DNA from: Bacteroidota bacterium
GTDB taxonomy: Bacteria > Bacteroidota > Bacteroidia > AKYH767-A > OLB10
NCBI GenBank assembly: GCA_016722525.1
Contig: JADKJB010000001.1
Location: 434,001 to 498,000, forward strand
Length of the DNA: 64,000 nucleotides
Direction of reading: 5' to 3'
The notes below the pieces were generated by a model, which was given only the letters and a program-made list of their open reading frames with translations, did no database searches and was not told the origin of the DNA. Made by a program: the position numbers and the translations under genes. Positions 18,914 through 29,540 of the stretch are shown here, piece by piece (within the stretch, counting starts at the first letter, position 1; each line of letters opens with the position of its first letter).

Positions 18914-20399
18914 AATATATTTCTATCTATTTTTATTGTTGCTGGGTAGTTGTGGTGTAGCGCTCAAATTCAGCACTTCCTTTGAAAGGATGCCAATTGG
19001 TTGTGATGAATTTGGATATTTGAATCTTGCAAAAAGCATGGATGCTGGAAAAACATTTACCAATCATTCCCCCAGACCCTATCTTCCTAAACTCATAGAC
19101 ACCTTACGGATAAAAGGCATCACCGAAAACGAAATAGCCTGGATGGTTGGACCACATGCTTACCACTTGATTCCAAATACGTATCAACTCATTAATCAAT
19201 ATCCACCGGGTACATCTTACCTCTTAAGTCTTTTGCCGCAACCAATGAGACAAAAAGCATTTCCGGCATTAATCATTATAGCATTAATTTTATGCATCCT
19301 TATTGCTATCAAGTCCTGCTTAAAAAAACCATTTAATTATTTTGATCTGGTTTTCCCACCAATTATTTTTTTAATGATGGTGGCTGCGCCTTTTACTACT
19401 GAGCTTTCGAGAATTAATTCCCTGGCACCAACTTTCGGGTTATTATTAGCTGGTGGAATGTTATTGAGGAAGCGCCCGTTTATGGCCACACTTTTTATAG
19501 CATTGTCGATAAATTTCAGGATTGCAAATGCATTAATGGTTTTTCCTATACTACTATTTCTCCCATGGAAAGATGCCACTTCTATAAATGGATTTCGGGC
19601 GAACCTAATTATTCTAGGAAAATACCTATCCCTGTTAGTTGCGGCTACATTGCCTTTACTGCTCTATAATTACTTTCTTACAGGGCATCCTTTTTCCACC
19701 ACCTATTCTTCCATAGATACCTCCATGCAACAAAGTGTTGGCGTATTTAAAAATTTAATTTATTACATAAGCATGGATCACTGGTGGTTCAGAGTTCATG
19801 TTCTTGGACTGGTAATTTTAATTCTATTTTTACTTAAAAGACAAATTAATTTACCGACCCTTCTACTACTTTTTAGTTTTATGGTACTCAATTACATTTT
19901 TTTCGGTTTCCATCAAGTCACCATGGATTATTATCCGTATGCATCATCGCTGATACTCTTCGGTTTTGCTTTAAGCCTAATGGCTGAAAATCAAATAGCA
20001 GCCCAACTACAAATGGCGGCTAAACTATTTTTCCTGCTGACAACTTTTCTTATCGTTGGAATAGGTTTTCAGCGCTACTCAAATAAAACACATATTACGT
20101 ATGAAACTGCCTTGCAACAGTACCAGGTATTGTGTGAATTTAATGTGGTTTGGGCTGATTTATATTCCGGCACCAGCGAATATGTTTGCAACAACGATGG
20201 ATTCAGGTATGGCACTACAACACCCCGAGCCCGCAAAATCAGCATGCTCTTCTTGAAAGCTAACAATATAAAACAGGCCATTTTACTCGACGATTCTACT
20301 GTTGATTCGGCAATAATATTAAAGGAAGTAAAAGAAATAAATTTGAATTCTCATGTGGAGGAAAACAATACAGTTGGACGCATCTTAATTATTGAATAA
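18906..20399 (+). CDS. GT-C-like polytopic membrane protein
   Basis: This 497-residue membrane protein has about eleven helices. The first extracytoplasmic loop begins GCDEFGYLNLAKSM (residues about 32-45), an acidic pair followed by Tyr and an AKS helix. This is the layout seen at the active site of GT-C glycosyltransferases of the ArnT/PMT type. A second acidic-free loop, INQYPPGTSYLLSLLP, also fits that fold. It would therefore use a polyprenyl-phosphate sugar on the outer face of the inner membrane. Overlaps of 8 bases with the AlgJ-like gene and of 3 bases (TAATG) with the MBOAT gene place it inside the O-acylation unit. No specific family could be confirmed without a profile search. Confidence 0.55.
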   Translation: MNKIYFYLFLLLLGSCGVALKFSTSFERMPIGCDEFGYLNLAKSMDAGKTFTNHSPRPYLPKLIDTLRIKGITENEIAWMVGPHAYHLIPNTYQLINQYPPGTSYLLSLLPQPMRQKAFPALIIIALILCILIAIKSCLKKPFNYFDLVFPPIIFLMMVAAPFTTELSRINSLAPTFGLLLAGGMLLRKRPFMATLFIALSINFRIANALMVFPILLFLPWKDATSINGFRANLIILGKYLSLLVAATLPLLLYNYFLTGHPFSTTYSSIDTSMQQSVGVFKNLIYYISMDHWWFRVHVLGLVILILFLLKRQINLPTLLLLFSFMVLNYIFFGFHQVTMDYYPYASSLILFGFALSLMAENQIAAQLQMAAKLFFLLTTFLIVGIGFQRYSNKTHITYETALQQYQVLCEFNVVWADLYSGTSEYVCNNDGFRYGTTTPRARKISMLFLKANNIKQAILLDDSTVDSAIILKEVKEINLNSHVEENNTVGRILIIE

Positions 20400-21808
20400 T
20401 GGTATTTAGCAGCATAACCTTTTTATTGTATTTTATGCCTGTATTCTTTTTGGTATACTATTCCTTGCCGTATAAATTTAAAAACTACTGGTTGGTATTT
20501 GCCAGTTTATTGTTTTATAGCTGGGGAGCTCCGGTTTTTATTTTCGCATTTCTTCTGAGCAGCATTCTCGACTATCTCGCAACTACCCAATTCAATAAAT
20601 CAAATGGAAAAGTGTATTTTGTTCTTGCCATCGTTTCCAATATTTTGCTATTAGGATATTTCAAATACTCCAATTTTTTTATTGACAACTTTAATGTAAT
20701 CTCCAATACTTTGTTTGGATCTACCATTCCCTGGGCACATGTGATACTCCCTATCGGAATTTCATTTTTAACCTTTGAAAAAATAAGCTATCTTATTGAT
20801 GTCTATCGAAAAGATGGCGGAGCACAAGGAAATTACCTCAATTATCTACTTTTTGTCATACTTTTTCCACATCAGATTGCAGGTCCTATTGTTAGGTACA
20901 AAGATGTAAGTGAACAAATTCAGAATCGAGCCGGCAACATAAATTTAAATGGTGTGTATGAAGGATTACTACGATTCATTATTGGGCTTGGCAAAAAAGT
21001 CCTGCTTGCAAATGTATTGGGAAGTCAAGTTGCCATTATCTTTGCTGTGCCTGTATCAGAACTCACCTTTACAACTGTATGGGTAGGAATAATTGCCTAC
21101 ACTTTTCAAATTTATTTTGACTTTTCAGGATATTCTGACATGGCCATAGGAATCGGCAAAATGTTAGGCTTTAAGTTTCCAGAAAATTTTAAATTCCCCT
21201 ATTCATCCAGAAGCATCACAGAATTTTGGAAAAGATGGCACATGACATTGGGCAACTGGATGAAAGACTACCTATATATTCCATTGGGTGGTAACAGAGG
21301 AAACAGCACCTACATAAATCTTATGATTGTTTTTCTCCTTTCAGGACTTCGGCATGGTGCCAGCTGGAATTTTGTGCTTTGGGGAGCAGTTCATGGTTCA
21401 TTTCTGGTTATAGAGCGGATTTACTTGAATAAAATGCTGCAACGCATCAATCCAGCTATTGCCAATATGTATACATTCCTCATTGTTGCTTCGGCATGGG
21501 TGCTGTTCAGATCAGAGGACATTTCTTACGCATTGATCTATTTGAAAAAAATGTATTCAATTCCTTTAATAGATCTGGACTATCTTGTTTCTCTAAATCC
21601 AAAACTATTCCTGGTTATTAGTATTGGTTTTGTTTTTGCCTTTGCCAGTGAAAAAATGCAACTACTATTAACCCGCATATATACCCAATCCAGCAGTAAT
21701 AAAACAGCCAATTATTTGATTGGCTTTACAGCCATAAGTTTATATATTCTTGCCCTTGGAGAATTGCTGGCAACTGGATTCAATCCATTTATTTATTTCA
21801 AATTTTAA
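20399..21808 (+). CDS. MBOAT O-acyltransferase (AlgI-like), copy 3
   Basis: This 469-residue MBOAT protein is close in motif content to copy 1: QIAGPIVRYKDVSEQI, QIYFDFSGYSDMAIGIGKMLGF, EFWKRWHMTLGNWMKDYLYIPLGGNR, and the catalytic His region FLLSGLRHGASWNFVLWGAVHG. Here the usual LWHG reads LRHG: the histidine is kept, but the preceding Trp is Arg. It starts inside the stop of the GT-C-like gene (TAATG). It ends the plus-strand half of the island. Probable role: O-acetylation or other O-acylation of the locus polysaccharide together with the AlgJ-like protein at 17797-18913. Confidence 0.9.
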   Translation: MVFSSITFLLYFMPVFFLVYYSLPYKFKNYWLVFASLLFYSWGAPVFIFAFLLSSILDYLATTQFNKSNGKVYFVLAIVSNILLLGYFKYSNFFIDNFNVISNTLFGSTIPWAHVILPIGISFLTFEKISYLIDVYRKDGGAQGNYLNYLLFVILFPHQIAGPIVRYKDVSEQIQNRAGNINLNGVYEGLLRFIIGLGKKVLLANVLGSQVAIIFAVPVSELTFTTVWVGIIAYTFQIYFDFSGYSDMAIGIGKMLGFKFPENFKFPYSSRSITEFWKRWHMTLGNWMKDYLYIPLGGNRGNSTYINLMIVFLLSGLRHGASWNFVLWGAVHGSFLVIERIYLNKMLQRINPAIANMYTFLIVASAWVLFRSEDISYALIYLKKMYSIPLIDLDYLVSLNPKLFLVISIGFVFAFASEKMQLLLTRIYTQSSSNKTANYLIGFTAISLYILALGELLATGFNPFIYFKF

Positions 21809-21884
21809 AATAAATAGTTGTCAGATCTATAAATTGAATGTTACTTAAAATCCAATTCTGTCTTGTTCCAATAAATCATGTCTT

Positions 21885-22030
21885 CTAAAACATCTCCTTC
21901 CATATATTCCCGTTTTTTACTGGAACAGAAAAAGAAATTATAGTTCCATTTTCCGGAGCTGAATAGATTTGAATAACACCATGCCAACTTTCAACGATTC
22001 TTTTAACGATAGCCAAAGTCGTTAAAGTAG
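21885..22030 (-). pseudogene. Remnant of a histidine-kinase ATPase domain
   Basis: Reading the minus strand from about 22030 to 21885 gives LAIVKRIVESWHGVIQIYS and then ENGTIISFSVPV before a stop. This is the G2 end of a HATPase_c domain, normally TGLGLAIVKRIVE.HGG.I...S..G.GT.F.F..P. The glycine-rich G2 box is lost (it reads STLTTLAIV) and a stop codon precedes it in frame. It is too short to function. It lies just downstream of the REC-kinase gene at 22141-23268, in the same orientation, in the 332-base gap before the MBOAT gene. It is probably the tail of a deleted kinase gene. Confidence 0.55.
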
Positions 22031-22140
22031 AAATATTCTAAACAACGCAAACTGTTGTCTGGAAACAGGCTGGTTTTCAGGAATACTTAAATATAAATTC
22101 TTTCTTATTAAAAAATCAAAAATATATTTTCCGGCTAAAA

Positions 22141-23268
22141 TCATATGTTTATTGGCCAAGAAAACTTCACAACAGTACCTTCAGCTTCAATATTTTCAAT
22201 CCAAATTCGTCCTCCTGCATCTTCAATTAATTTCTGAACAATTGTCAATCCCACTCCTGTAGTTTCCTTCTCATCCTTGGATTTAAGAGTTTTAAAGAGT
22301 TCAAATACCTGAGAGTGATATTGAGGTTTAATTCCAGGTCCGTTATCTGTTACCTTAAAAATATACTCGTTTACTGATTTTTCACATGCTACTTCAATAG
22401 CACCATCACCAGGATTGTGATGGTGATCGATGGCATTCACAATTAAATTATAAAATATTTTATAAATTCTTGTACGTTGACAAAGAATGACAGGCAAATT
22501 ATCAGTTTGAAATTTAAATCCGGCAGCACCCTCAATAGATTCAAATATGCCATGTGTTAATTGATTCAGATCCATCTCTACCAGTGCCTCAGCAATTCGT
22601 CCACTTCGTGAATAATCCAGTAACCCCTCCAGCAAAGCCGACATCCGATTCAAGCGGCTTCTTAAAAGCAGCAAATTTTCACTGGTATTAGGATCCATTG
22701 CATTTCCAAGATCATCTGTAATCCAATTTGTAAGATTATCCATTGCTCGCAATGGCGATTTTAAATCGTGTGAAACGAAATAAACAAATTGTTCATGCTG
22801 TTTATTTAATTTTTCAATAGTTTTTTCAGCCTCTCTCTTTTCCATCGACAAATGATAAAGCCGCTCAAAAACAGCTACTTTAATTTTTGTATCTTCAAGA
22901 TCAAGAGGTTTATAAAGACAATCAACCGTTCCTTCCTCAAACTGATTCATCAATGGTCTTTCGCTTTTACTGACAGCACTCACAAAAATGATTGGAATAT
23001 GTCTTGTTTTGCTATTAGATCTTAAGAGCCCGGCTACTTCTACCCCATCTATGTCAGGCATTTGGATATCCAATAGAATTAATCCAATATCCTCTTTGAT
23101 TGCCAGTCGCAAAGCTTCATTTCCACCAGCGGCTTTGATAATATTCCGTCCACACTTTTCAATTACACTTTCAAGAGTAAGTAGGTTTTCAGGACGGTCA
23201 TCCACAATCAAAATATTCATTACTCTTTCCGAGATTTTGGAAACAGGGTTGGTACTAATAATTTCCAT
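22141..23268 (-). CDS. Receiver-histidine kinase (REC-HisKA-HATPase)
   Basis: This 375-residue cytoplasmic signalling protein has a receiver at the front. Residues about 16-135 are a REC domain (ILIVDDRPENL, phospho-acceptor Asp in LILLDIQMPDIDG, Lys in LYKPLD). A coiled-coil linker, a HisKA box (FVYFVSHDLKSPLRAM), an N box (NLIVNAIDHHHN) and G boxes (DNGPGI, GVGLTIVQKLIEDAGG) follow. All catalytic residues are present. It has no sensor or membrane segment, so it is probably a relay that accepts phosphate from the large hybrid kinase encoded 77 bases upstream and passes it on, or modulates that kinase. An alternative start is the Met before ILIVDD at 23220. Last intact gene of the TonB-YfiR-kinase operon. 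Confidence 0.88.
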   Translation of the reverse strand: MEIISTNPVSKISERVMNILIVDDRPENLLTLESVIEKCGRNIIKAAGGNEALRLAIKEDIGLILLDIQMPDIDGVEVAGLLRSNSKTRHIPIIFVSAVSKSERPLMNQFEEGTVDCLYKPLDLEDTKIKVAVFERLYHLSMEKREAEKTIEKLNKQHEQFVYFVSHDLKSPLRAMDNLTNWITDDLGNAMDPNTSENLLLLRSRLNRMSALLEGLLDYSRSGRIAEALVEMDLNQLTHGIFESIEGAAGFKFQTDNLPVILCQRTRIYKIFYNLIVNAIDHHHNPGDGAIEVACEKSVNEYIFKVTDNGPGIKPQYHSQVFELFKTLKSKDEKETTGVGLTIVQKLIEDAGGRIWIENIEAEGTVVKFSWPINI

Positions 23269-23345
23269 AAATGTTATTTCTTGAGGTTACAATTTGTTAA
23301 TATTTCCAATTTCATTAACAGCATTATTTTAAAACTATAAGTCTT

Positions 23346-26300
23346 TTAACTTTCCTTATTTTCCAGAAGTTGGAATACCTTAGTTAATAACAATTCTATA
23401 TTAACAGGCTTAGTTATATATTCAGTGGCACCTGCATTCATGCATATTTCACGGTCGCCTCTCATCGCTTTGGCAGTTACAGCAATAATTGGCAAATTCC
23501 CTAAAAAATCCATCTTTCTGATTTCCTGAATTGCCTGCAGACCATCCATATTAGGCATCATGATATCCATAATAATGAGATCAATATTTTTATGCAGATT
23601 CAGTTTTTCTATTGCTTCCATCCCATCCATAGCACACAACACTTCAGCTCCTTCATTTTCAAAAATGGTGGTCATGGAATAAATATTACGAATATCGTCA
23701 TCTGCAACAAGAATTCGCTTTCCTTCCAACCTGGCAGAGGCTAATACAGAAGTTGGAATATTGAATACTTTCTTTGTAAATGGAATTGCTGTATTCTGTT
23801 CCAATTGAATCTGGTAATTCAAAGCCTTGACAGGGGAATGAATTACATTCAATATTTCGCTAACAACTTTTGCATTCACCGGAGAGGTAGTATGCAACAT
23901 CACCAAATCCTTAATCTCTGCAGGAATATACTCAGAAACAGACCTGCAAATAATAAATGAATTACTTAAAAATAAATTTGCCTTTAATTTCAGTATTTTT
24001 TCTACATATTCTTTATCCGATAAAGTAGCATCAATGATTACAATAGCAGGAGCATTATCTAAAAACTCGGTTTCATAGGAATCAGATCCTATAACATGGT
24101 AATTCTCCAATGCAAATAATTTTGACCATTCGTCTACAATGTTACCATCAGCACAAATAACAAGGATTTCACCTGCTGTATTAATTTCCTGATACGATGT
24201 AGTACTACTTTGCAATTGCTTACTTTCTTTTGATATTTGGCCTATTGGTAAGAACAGTTTAAATACAGAGCCTGCTCCAGCCTCACTCTCAACAATAATG
24301 TCACCACCCAGCAAAGAAACGAGTTGCCTGCAAATAGTCAACCCCAAACCTGTGCCTCCGTATTTTCGAGTGGTAGAACTGTCGGCCTGGTTAAATGCTT
24401 CAAAGATCAATTTTTGTTTTTCTTCCGGGATCCCGATGCCTGAATCAGTTACTGAAAAGCATATGATACTTTCTGCAGTTAACAATTTTTCATTTTTATA
24501 AGCAGTATTTCCTGATGCAGTATTTGCTTCGAGAGTTACAGTTCCACCCGCGGGTGTGAATTTAAAGGCATTTGATAATAGATTTTTGAGAATCTGCTCT
24601 ACCCGGATTCTGTCAGTATTCATAAATTCAGGCAGAGAAATATCTATTTTACATAAAAATTCAATTTGCTTGGCTTTTGAAACCTCCGAAAATAACTGTT
24701 CCATATTCTCACAAATTTCATGAATGGAAGTTTCTTCCTTAATAAGTTCAAGCTTTCCGGCTTCGATCTTTGAAAGATCCAGAATGTCGTTAATTATCAC
24801 AAGCAGATCACTGCCCGATTTGTGGATCACTTTTGCATGCTCAACTTGTTTGGTTGTCATGTTACCTGGTCGGTTTTCTTCCAGTAATTTGGCAAGAATG
24901 AGAACACTGTTCAAAGGAGTTCGAAGTTCATGCGACATATTTGCAAGAAAATCAGACTTGTATTTACTGCTTCTTTCCAACTGTTCGGCTTTAAATGCAA
25001 GTGCCTTGTGTGCATCCTCTACAGCCATATTCTTTTCTTCAAGTAACAGTGCTTTATTTTCCAATTCAGAATTTACCCGTTTCAATATATCCTGTTGCTT
25101 CCGTAATTCCGATTCTGATAGCTTGAGTTTTCCCGACTGTGTTACAAGTTCATTGTTTATTTGTCGCAAATCTTCATCCTGTTGAGCTAATTCACGGGTA
25201 TTTAGTTGAGATTCTTCAAGCAACTTTCGAGTAAGAAGGTTGGCTTTCAGATTTAATATATTTGCAGCAACAGGCTCTGAAATTTTTTCAATAAAATCTC
25301 TTTGGGGGATAAAATTCTTTGAGTTGATTTAATTTCAATGGCACCTACAACTTTTCCTCCAGCAAACAATGGGATAATAAATATGTCACAGACTTCAATT
25401 TTCGAAATCCCTGTTTCTAATGAAGTATGGGAATCATTGATAGATGGTAAATATATTTTCTGGTTGGAGAATATCACTTGGCCAATGAGTCCCTCTTTTA
25501 ATTCAATACGTTTTAAACTGAGCGTATCTTTATCAGGAGCGAAAAATGAAACCGGCAAAATATGACAATCGTTTGCATTTTGATCATTTACCAGATAAAT
25601 CACACCTTGTTGAGCTTCTATATACATAACCAGGCCGCAGATTATTTCATCCGACAGTTGTATTATATCTTCTGTATTTCGGTGAAGTATGGTGCTTATT
25701 TGAGCAAATCCTTCAGATGCCCAGTTTCTTATAGCATCCTGTTCATACGCATGCTTTAGTTTATCACGCATTTCCAGCAAAGCACTTCCTAAAACATCCT
25801 TTTCACTTAGTGGCTGAAAAGTAGCATTGAAGTTAGATTTTCCAATTTCACCTGCAAATGAAGAGGTGCGCTGAAGACCTTCTCTTAACTGATGCAAGGC
25901 AGTCTTCATTTCCACCAGAGCGCTTTTACCATTACCAACTTCAACTTCAGGGAGTTCCCCTGCGCTCATTTTCAGCATAATTTCACGAACATTCAGTAAG
26001 GGCAGAATTACCTTTTTCATGAGGTAAAATCCTGCTGCCATCACAGAAATAATAATCATAATGGCCAGTGTAAATACAATCAGAAGCAGATGTACATTGT
26101 CCTGTTGCATATGATCCTGCATTACTATCGCTTCTTGTTTTTGATGGATATAAGTTCCTTCAGGTTCACCATCATTTTGTTCGTACTTGGAATAATCTCG
26201 CTTTCCAGTTGTTCCTCTGCCAGAAATTTTTTCATCGGATCCTGATAGTCGTCAAATTCCACCAGACTCTTCATAATTTTTTCCTGCTCATGAATTATAG

Positions 26301-26682
26301 CTTCATAATCTTTAAATAATTTATGAACCTGTTCAATATTGTCAGTTGAACGCCAGCCTTTGGTTAATCCCGTAAGTCTGCTTTTTAATTTCGGGTATGC
26401 GGCTGTATTCAATTGGATTAAATTATTTTTATCATTATTGTTATTTGGCAAATAGACCCAATTTGAAATAAACATTCGTGATCTGGTAACAAGAAGGTTA
26501 AATTCTTCAAGATCTCCCAATGTTGGATTGGTATATTGGGTGATTTCAAAAATTGTATTCTTGTTGTTGTTTATTTTAATTGTACTCAGAAAGGCATTGG
26601 CAATTGCAATAGTCACAACTACGGCAAAGACTATGTAAATCCTCCGGTCCATTTTAAGTACGCTTTTTTTAAAAAATTCCAT
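23346..26682 (-). CDS. Large hybrid sensor histidine kinase, frameshifted
   Basis: One membrane kinase of about 1,100 residues is split into three open frames (26682-26125, 26122-25253, about 25320-23346). Domains in order: N-terminal helix and a four-helix-bundle periplasmic sensor (about 1-185), second helix and HAMP, GAF (residues about 340-460), long coiled coil with repeated ELRKQQ/NSELENKA heptads, HisKA (FLANMSHELRTPLNSVL), HATPase (NLLSNAFKFTPAGG, DSGIGIPEEKQ, GGTGLGLTICRQLV), a degenerate receiver-like domain (VIIDATL) and a C-terminal receiver (VADDDIRN, IIMDIMMPNMDG, YITKPV). Breaks lie at about 26124 and about 25300; joining frames restores QEAIVMQDHMQQDN before helix 2 and FIEKISEPVAANIL after GAF. 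It starts 11 bases after the YfiR gene, so the periplasmic bundle is likely to read the state of that protein or the receptor. Confidence 0.85.
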
Positions 26683-26693
26683 GATTGATTAAA

Positions 26694-27251
26694 TTAATAT
26701 GACTTAATTGCTAAAACTACCAAATCTTTGGAGAAATTTATACCATCTCTATTTAGTGCTGTTTCATTTAGTTCAAATCTCATTTTACCGTCTATGGTAA
26801 TCAAATTAAGATGCCCACCCTTTTTGATTCCATTTTTTTCTTCTGCTATTAAAACAACTGATTTCAATTCAGAATTTTCCACAAGATTACTCAGAATAGC
26901 AGATTCGTTTTCCGGAATGAATACAATTTGGGATCCAATTGCTTCTGAAGCAGAATAAATGGTTTTAATTACTATGTTTTTGCCATTAATACTTTTGCGC
27001 AAAGAAATTTCTTTGAGATATTTGTTAATCGTAGAATTCCCATATACTGAAATAACAAAATCGTTTTTCGATTCTATGTGACTCCAGTCAAAATATTTAG
27101 TGAAATTGTAAACAAACATCGCTTTAACTGCATATTCGTCAGTTGCAATTGGGCTACGAAAGGCATAAAAAAATGAAAGCACCGGTAGCAATACAACCAG
27201 TACTCTTCTTAAAAACATTCTCCTTAACATTTTACCAAATAGATCTTTCAC
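26694..27251 (-). CDS. YfiR/DUF4154-family periplasmic protein
   Basis: This 185-residue protein has an N-terminal signal or anchor segment and a YfiR-type (DUF4154) domain. The hallmark opening DEYAVKAMFVYNFTKYFDWS follows the signal. IVIKTIYSASEAIGSQIVFIPE and VVLIAEEKNGIKKGGHLNLI correspond to the later conserved blocks, with a C-terminal FELNETALNRDGINFS motif. YfiR in Pseudomonas is a periplasmic repressor of the cyclase YfiN. Here no cyclase is present, and the partners are a TonB receptor and a histidine kinase. It starts with GTG inside the stop of the receptor gene (GTGA overlap), so the two are translationally coupled. Likely role: periplasmic messenger between receptor and kinase. 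Confidence 0.82.
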   Translation of the reverse strand: MKDLFGKMLRRMFLRRVLVVLLPVLSFFYAFRSPIATDEYAVKAMFVYNFTKYFDWSHIESKNDFVISVYGNSTINKYLKEISLRKSINGKNIVIKTIYSASEAIGSQIVFIPENESAILSNLVENSELKSVVLIAEEKNGIKKGGHLNLITIDGKMRFELNETALNRDGINFSKDLVVLAIKSY

Positions 27252-29252
27252 TTGTAGAAAAACTTATATGATAAACTAAATGTGATTTCCCTTGATGCAC
27301 CCGGCAATGCCGCATGGCCTCCATTATAGGGTTGCAGATAATACTCATTGTTGTCAAGTAAATTAAACGCCCCTAAACTGAAAGTAAGTCCTTTTGTAAT
27401 AAAGTCATCTGCTTTTAAAGCAATATTAAGTAGTAAGGTTTGATCATATTTCCCCATTATGGCTTCATCATTATCGTCTAAAGCAACTACTCCGTATTTA
27501 ACACCTGACCAGGCAATAGTTGGATTGATGCTATAATTTTTATAAAACCTGAAAACGGTATTCAAGGATATTTTCTGATTTGGAAATCCTAATAAGAATT
27601 GTGATTTTTCAGGAACCTGGTACTCATCTAAGCGATTTTTATTGGCAGCAGAATAAAATCCATAGCTGATATCAATATAACCTTTCTTAAATTTCCATTG
27701 AAAATCAGCTTCAAATCCCTGAGTTCCTGTTTCTTTTGGAATTCTTGTAATTGTCCTGGTCGGTGGTGTTATTGTAGTAGAATATTATTGGATCTTTAGT
27801 TGTAATATCAAATAAATTACCAGTCAGATAAATATTATTGCCAATTTTTATTCCTGATTCAAATTCAATTACAGAAGTTTGCTCCGGTTTGATGTCGGGA
27901 TTGAGATCTATATTTTGTGTATTGGGTGAACGATAGGCCTGACTGTACAACAATTTAAAGTGAACTTTTTTGATGACGTTGGTAATAGAAATTCGTGGCA
28001 CAAATGAAGCCGGGTAGCTATTGTTCCAATTATATCTGGCGCCTGCAGTTAAATTTGCAATTTTTGTTTTCCAAACTGCCTGGGCAAAAACAGATGAATT
28101 GCTGTAACTAAGTTTATCATTATTTGTTGAAACAAAAACTTCATGCCCCAATTGTCTTGCTTCATCGTAAAAATACTCTAATCCTCCGGTGAGATTGAAT
28201 TCATTTGAAGGATCATAAGAACTCTGGATTGCGCCTGTATATCGTGTGGATGAAATATCGAATGGAGTAACTTCTTCATTGTAAATGTCCCCATTAAAAT
28301 TCCATGGCAATTGAAGTTTGTAATTAAATTTTGGGGTAATTGATAAGTTTTTCAGAACCTGTATTTCTTGTTTTAATTCTCCAATGTAAGAATCAAATTT
28401 GACAATATAGGCTTTGGAAGTTATTACATCATAGTTGTCACGTGATTGCACCGAGTACTTATCAATTATGCCACGAAATTGCAGTTTATCATAACTTAAT
28501 CCGATATTTAAATAGTGTACTTTTAAATCGGAGTTGGCAGACATATCATAGGATCCATCATAAAAGTCTTGGTAAGTTTTGTCGCTTCTGATAGCATCAC
28601 CAATAAAATAGCTCAATGAATATCCAAAAGGGCCCAATTGTTTTCCGGAGGAGATATTTAATGATTTTCTTCCCTCTGTATTATTCATTATTCCGTAAGC
28701 AACTTTTACTTCCGAACCATTTAATTCAATTGGCGATTTTGTAATAATGTTTATTACAGCATATTCTGCATTTCCACCATATATAGCTGAACCAGGTCCA
28801 CGTATAATCTCAATTCTCTTAATATCGTTTACCGGATAATGATTACCAAATTGAAGAGTAGAAAATAAATTTTCATTCATTTCGATTCCATCAATTAACA
28901 ACGAAGCTTTTCCCTCATGTGCCCAATTTCCTCTTACTGCCAATCCAACTGCACCTTCAACATCAACCCCGAAATCAAGTCCCGGAACCAATTTCAATAA
29001 GTCAGTTAAATCGCGGGCGCCAGATGATTTAATCTCTTCCTCAGTAATTAATGTAATTACACCTGGTGACTCTCTGGTGGTTAGGCCATGAATAGATGCA
29101 ACACTTACCTCAATACCCATCAAATCTTCAAGTGTCATTTCATAAAAACTGTCCGACATCACCGATGATGAATCCTGGTTCGCATCCTGTCCCTTACAAG
29201 GAACAAACTGCAACAAAAGAAGAGCTAAGTTTAAAACTATGCGTCTATTCAT
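27248..29252 (-). CDS. TonB-dependent receptor, frameshifted
   Basis: This outer-membrane receptor of about 665 residues has a signal peptide (about 1-22), an EMTLEDLMGIEVSVAS motif, a plug domain (TTRESPGVITLITEEEI through EIIRGPGSAIYGGNAEYAVINI, residues about 55-165) and a 22-strand-type barrel ending in the aromatic FSLSYKFFYK. The frame breaks at about 27730; a shift there restores ETGTQGFEADFQWKF and the rest of the barrel to 27248. The modest size and the EVSVAS plug start fit the BtuB/Vit-type group often found beside YfiR-like proteins, rather than SusC. It is the first gene of the signalling operon. The ligand is unknown; the operon suggests that ligand binding is reported to the kinases as well as, or instead of, being used for import. 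Confidence 0.88.
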
Positions 29253-29540
29253 GTAGAAATTATCATTGAAAAGGTTGTAACCCTTATCATTTCAACTTAC
29301 CCTTGTACGGATTTCATGAAAACGGTTACATACTGAGAATAATTTTGTAAATACAGCTCATTTAAAGACTAAAATATATATTATTTGGCTTATAATGAAT
29401 TAGTTAGATCTTGAATTGTCCATTTTTGTGATAAAAAGTAATTATTTCCTAACACATTACAAAACAACGTTTTAGAAAATATTTAAAAGAAAAAACCATT
29501 GATTGATTAATTTAGTGGGATCAAATCATCTAATAACATT

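Noticed and set aside
26694..29252. Phage or transposon origin of the signalling operon
   Set aside because: No transposase, integrase, terminal repeats or change in base composition is visible around it or elsewhere in the window.
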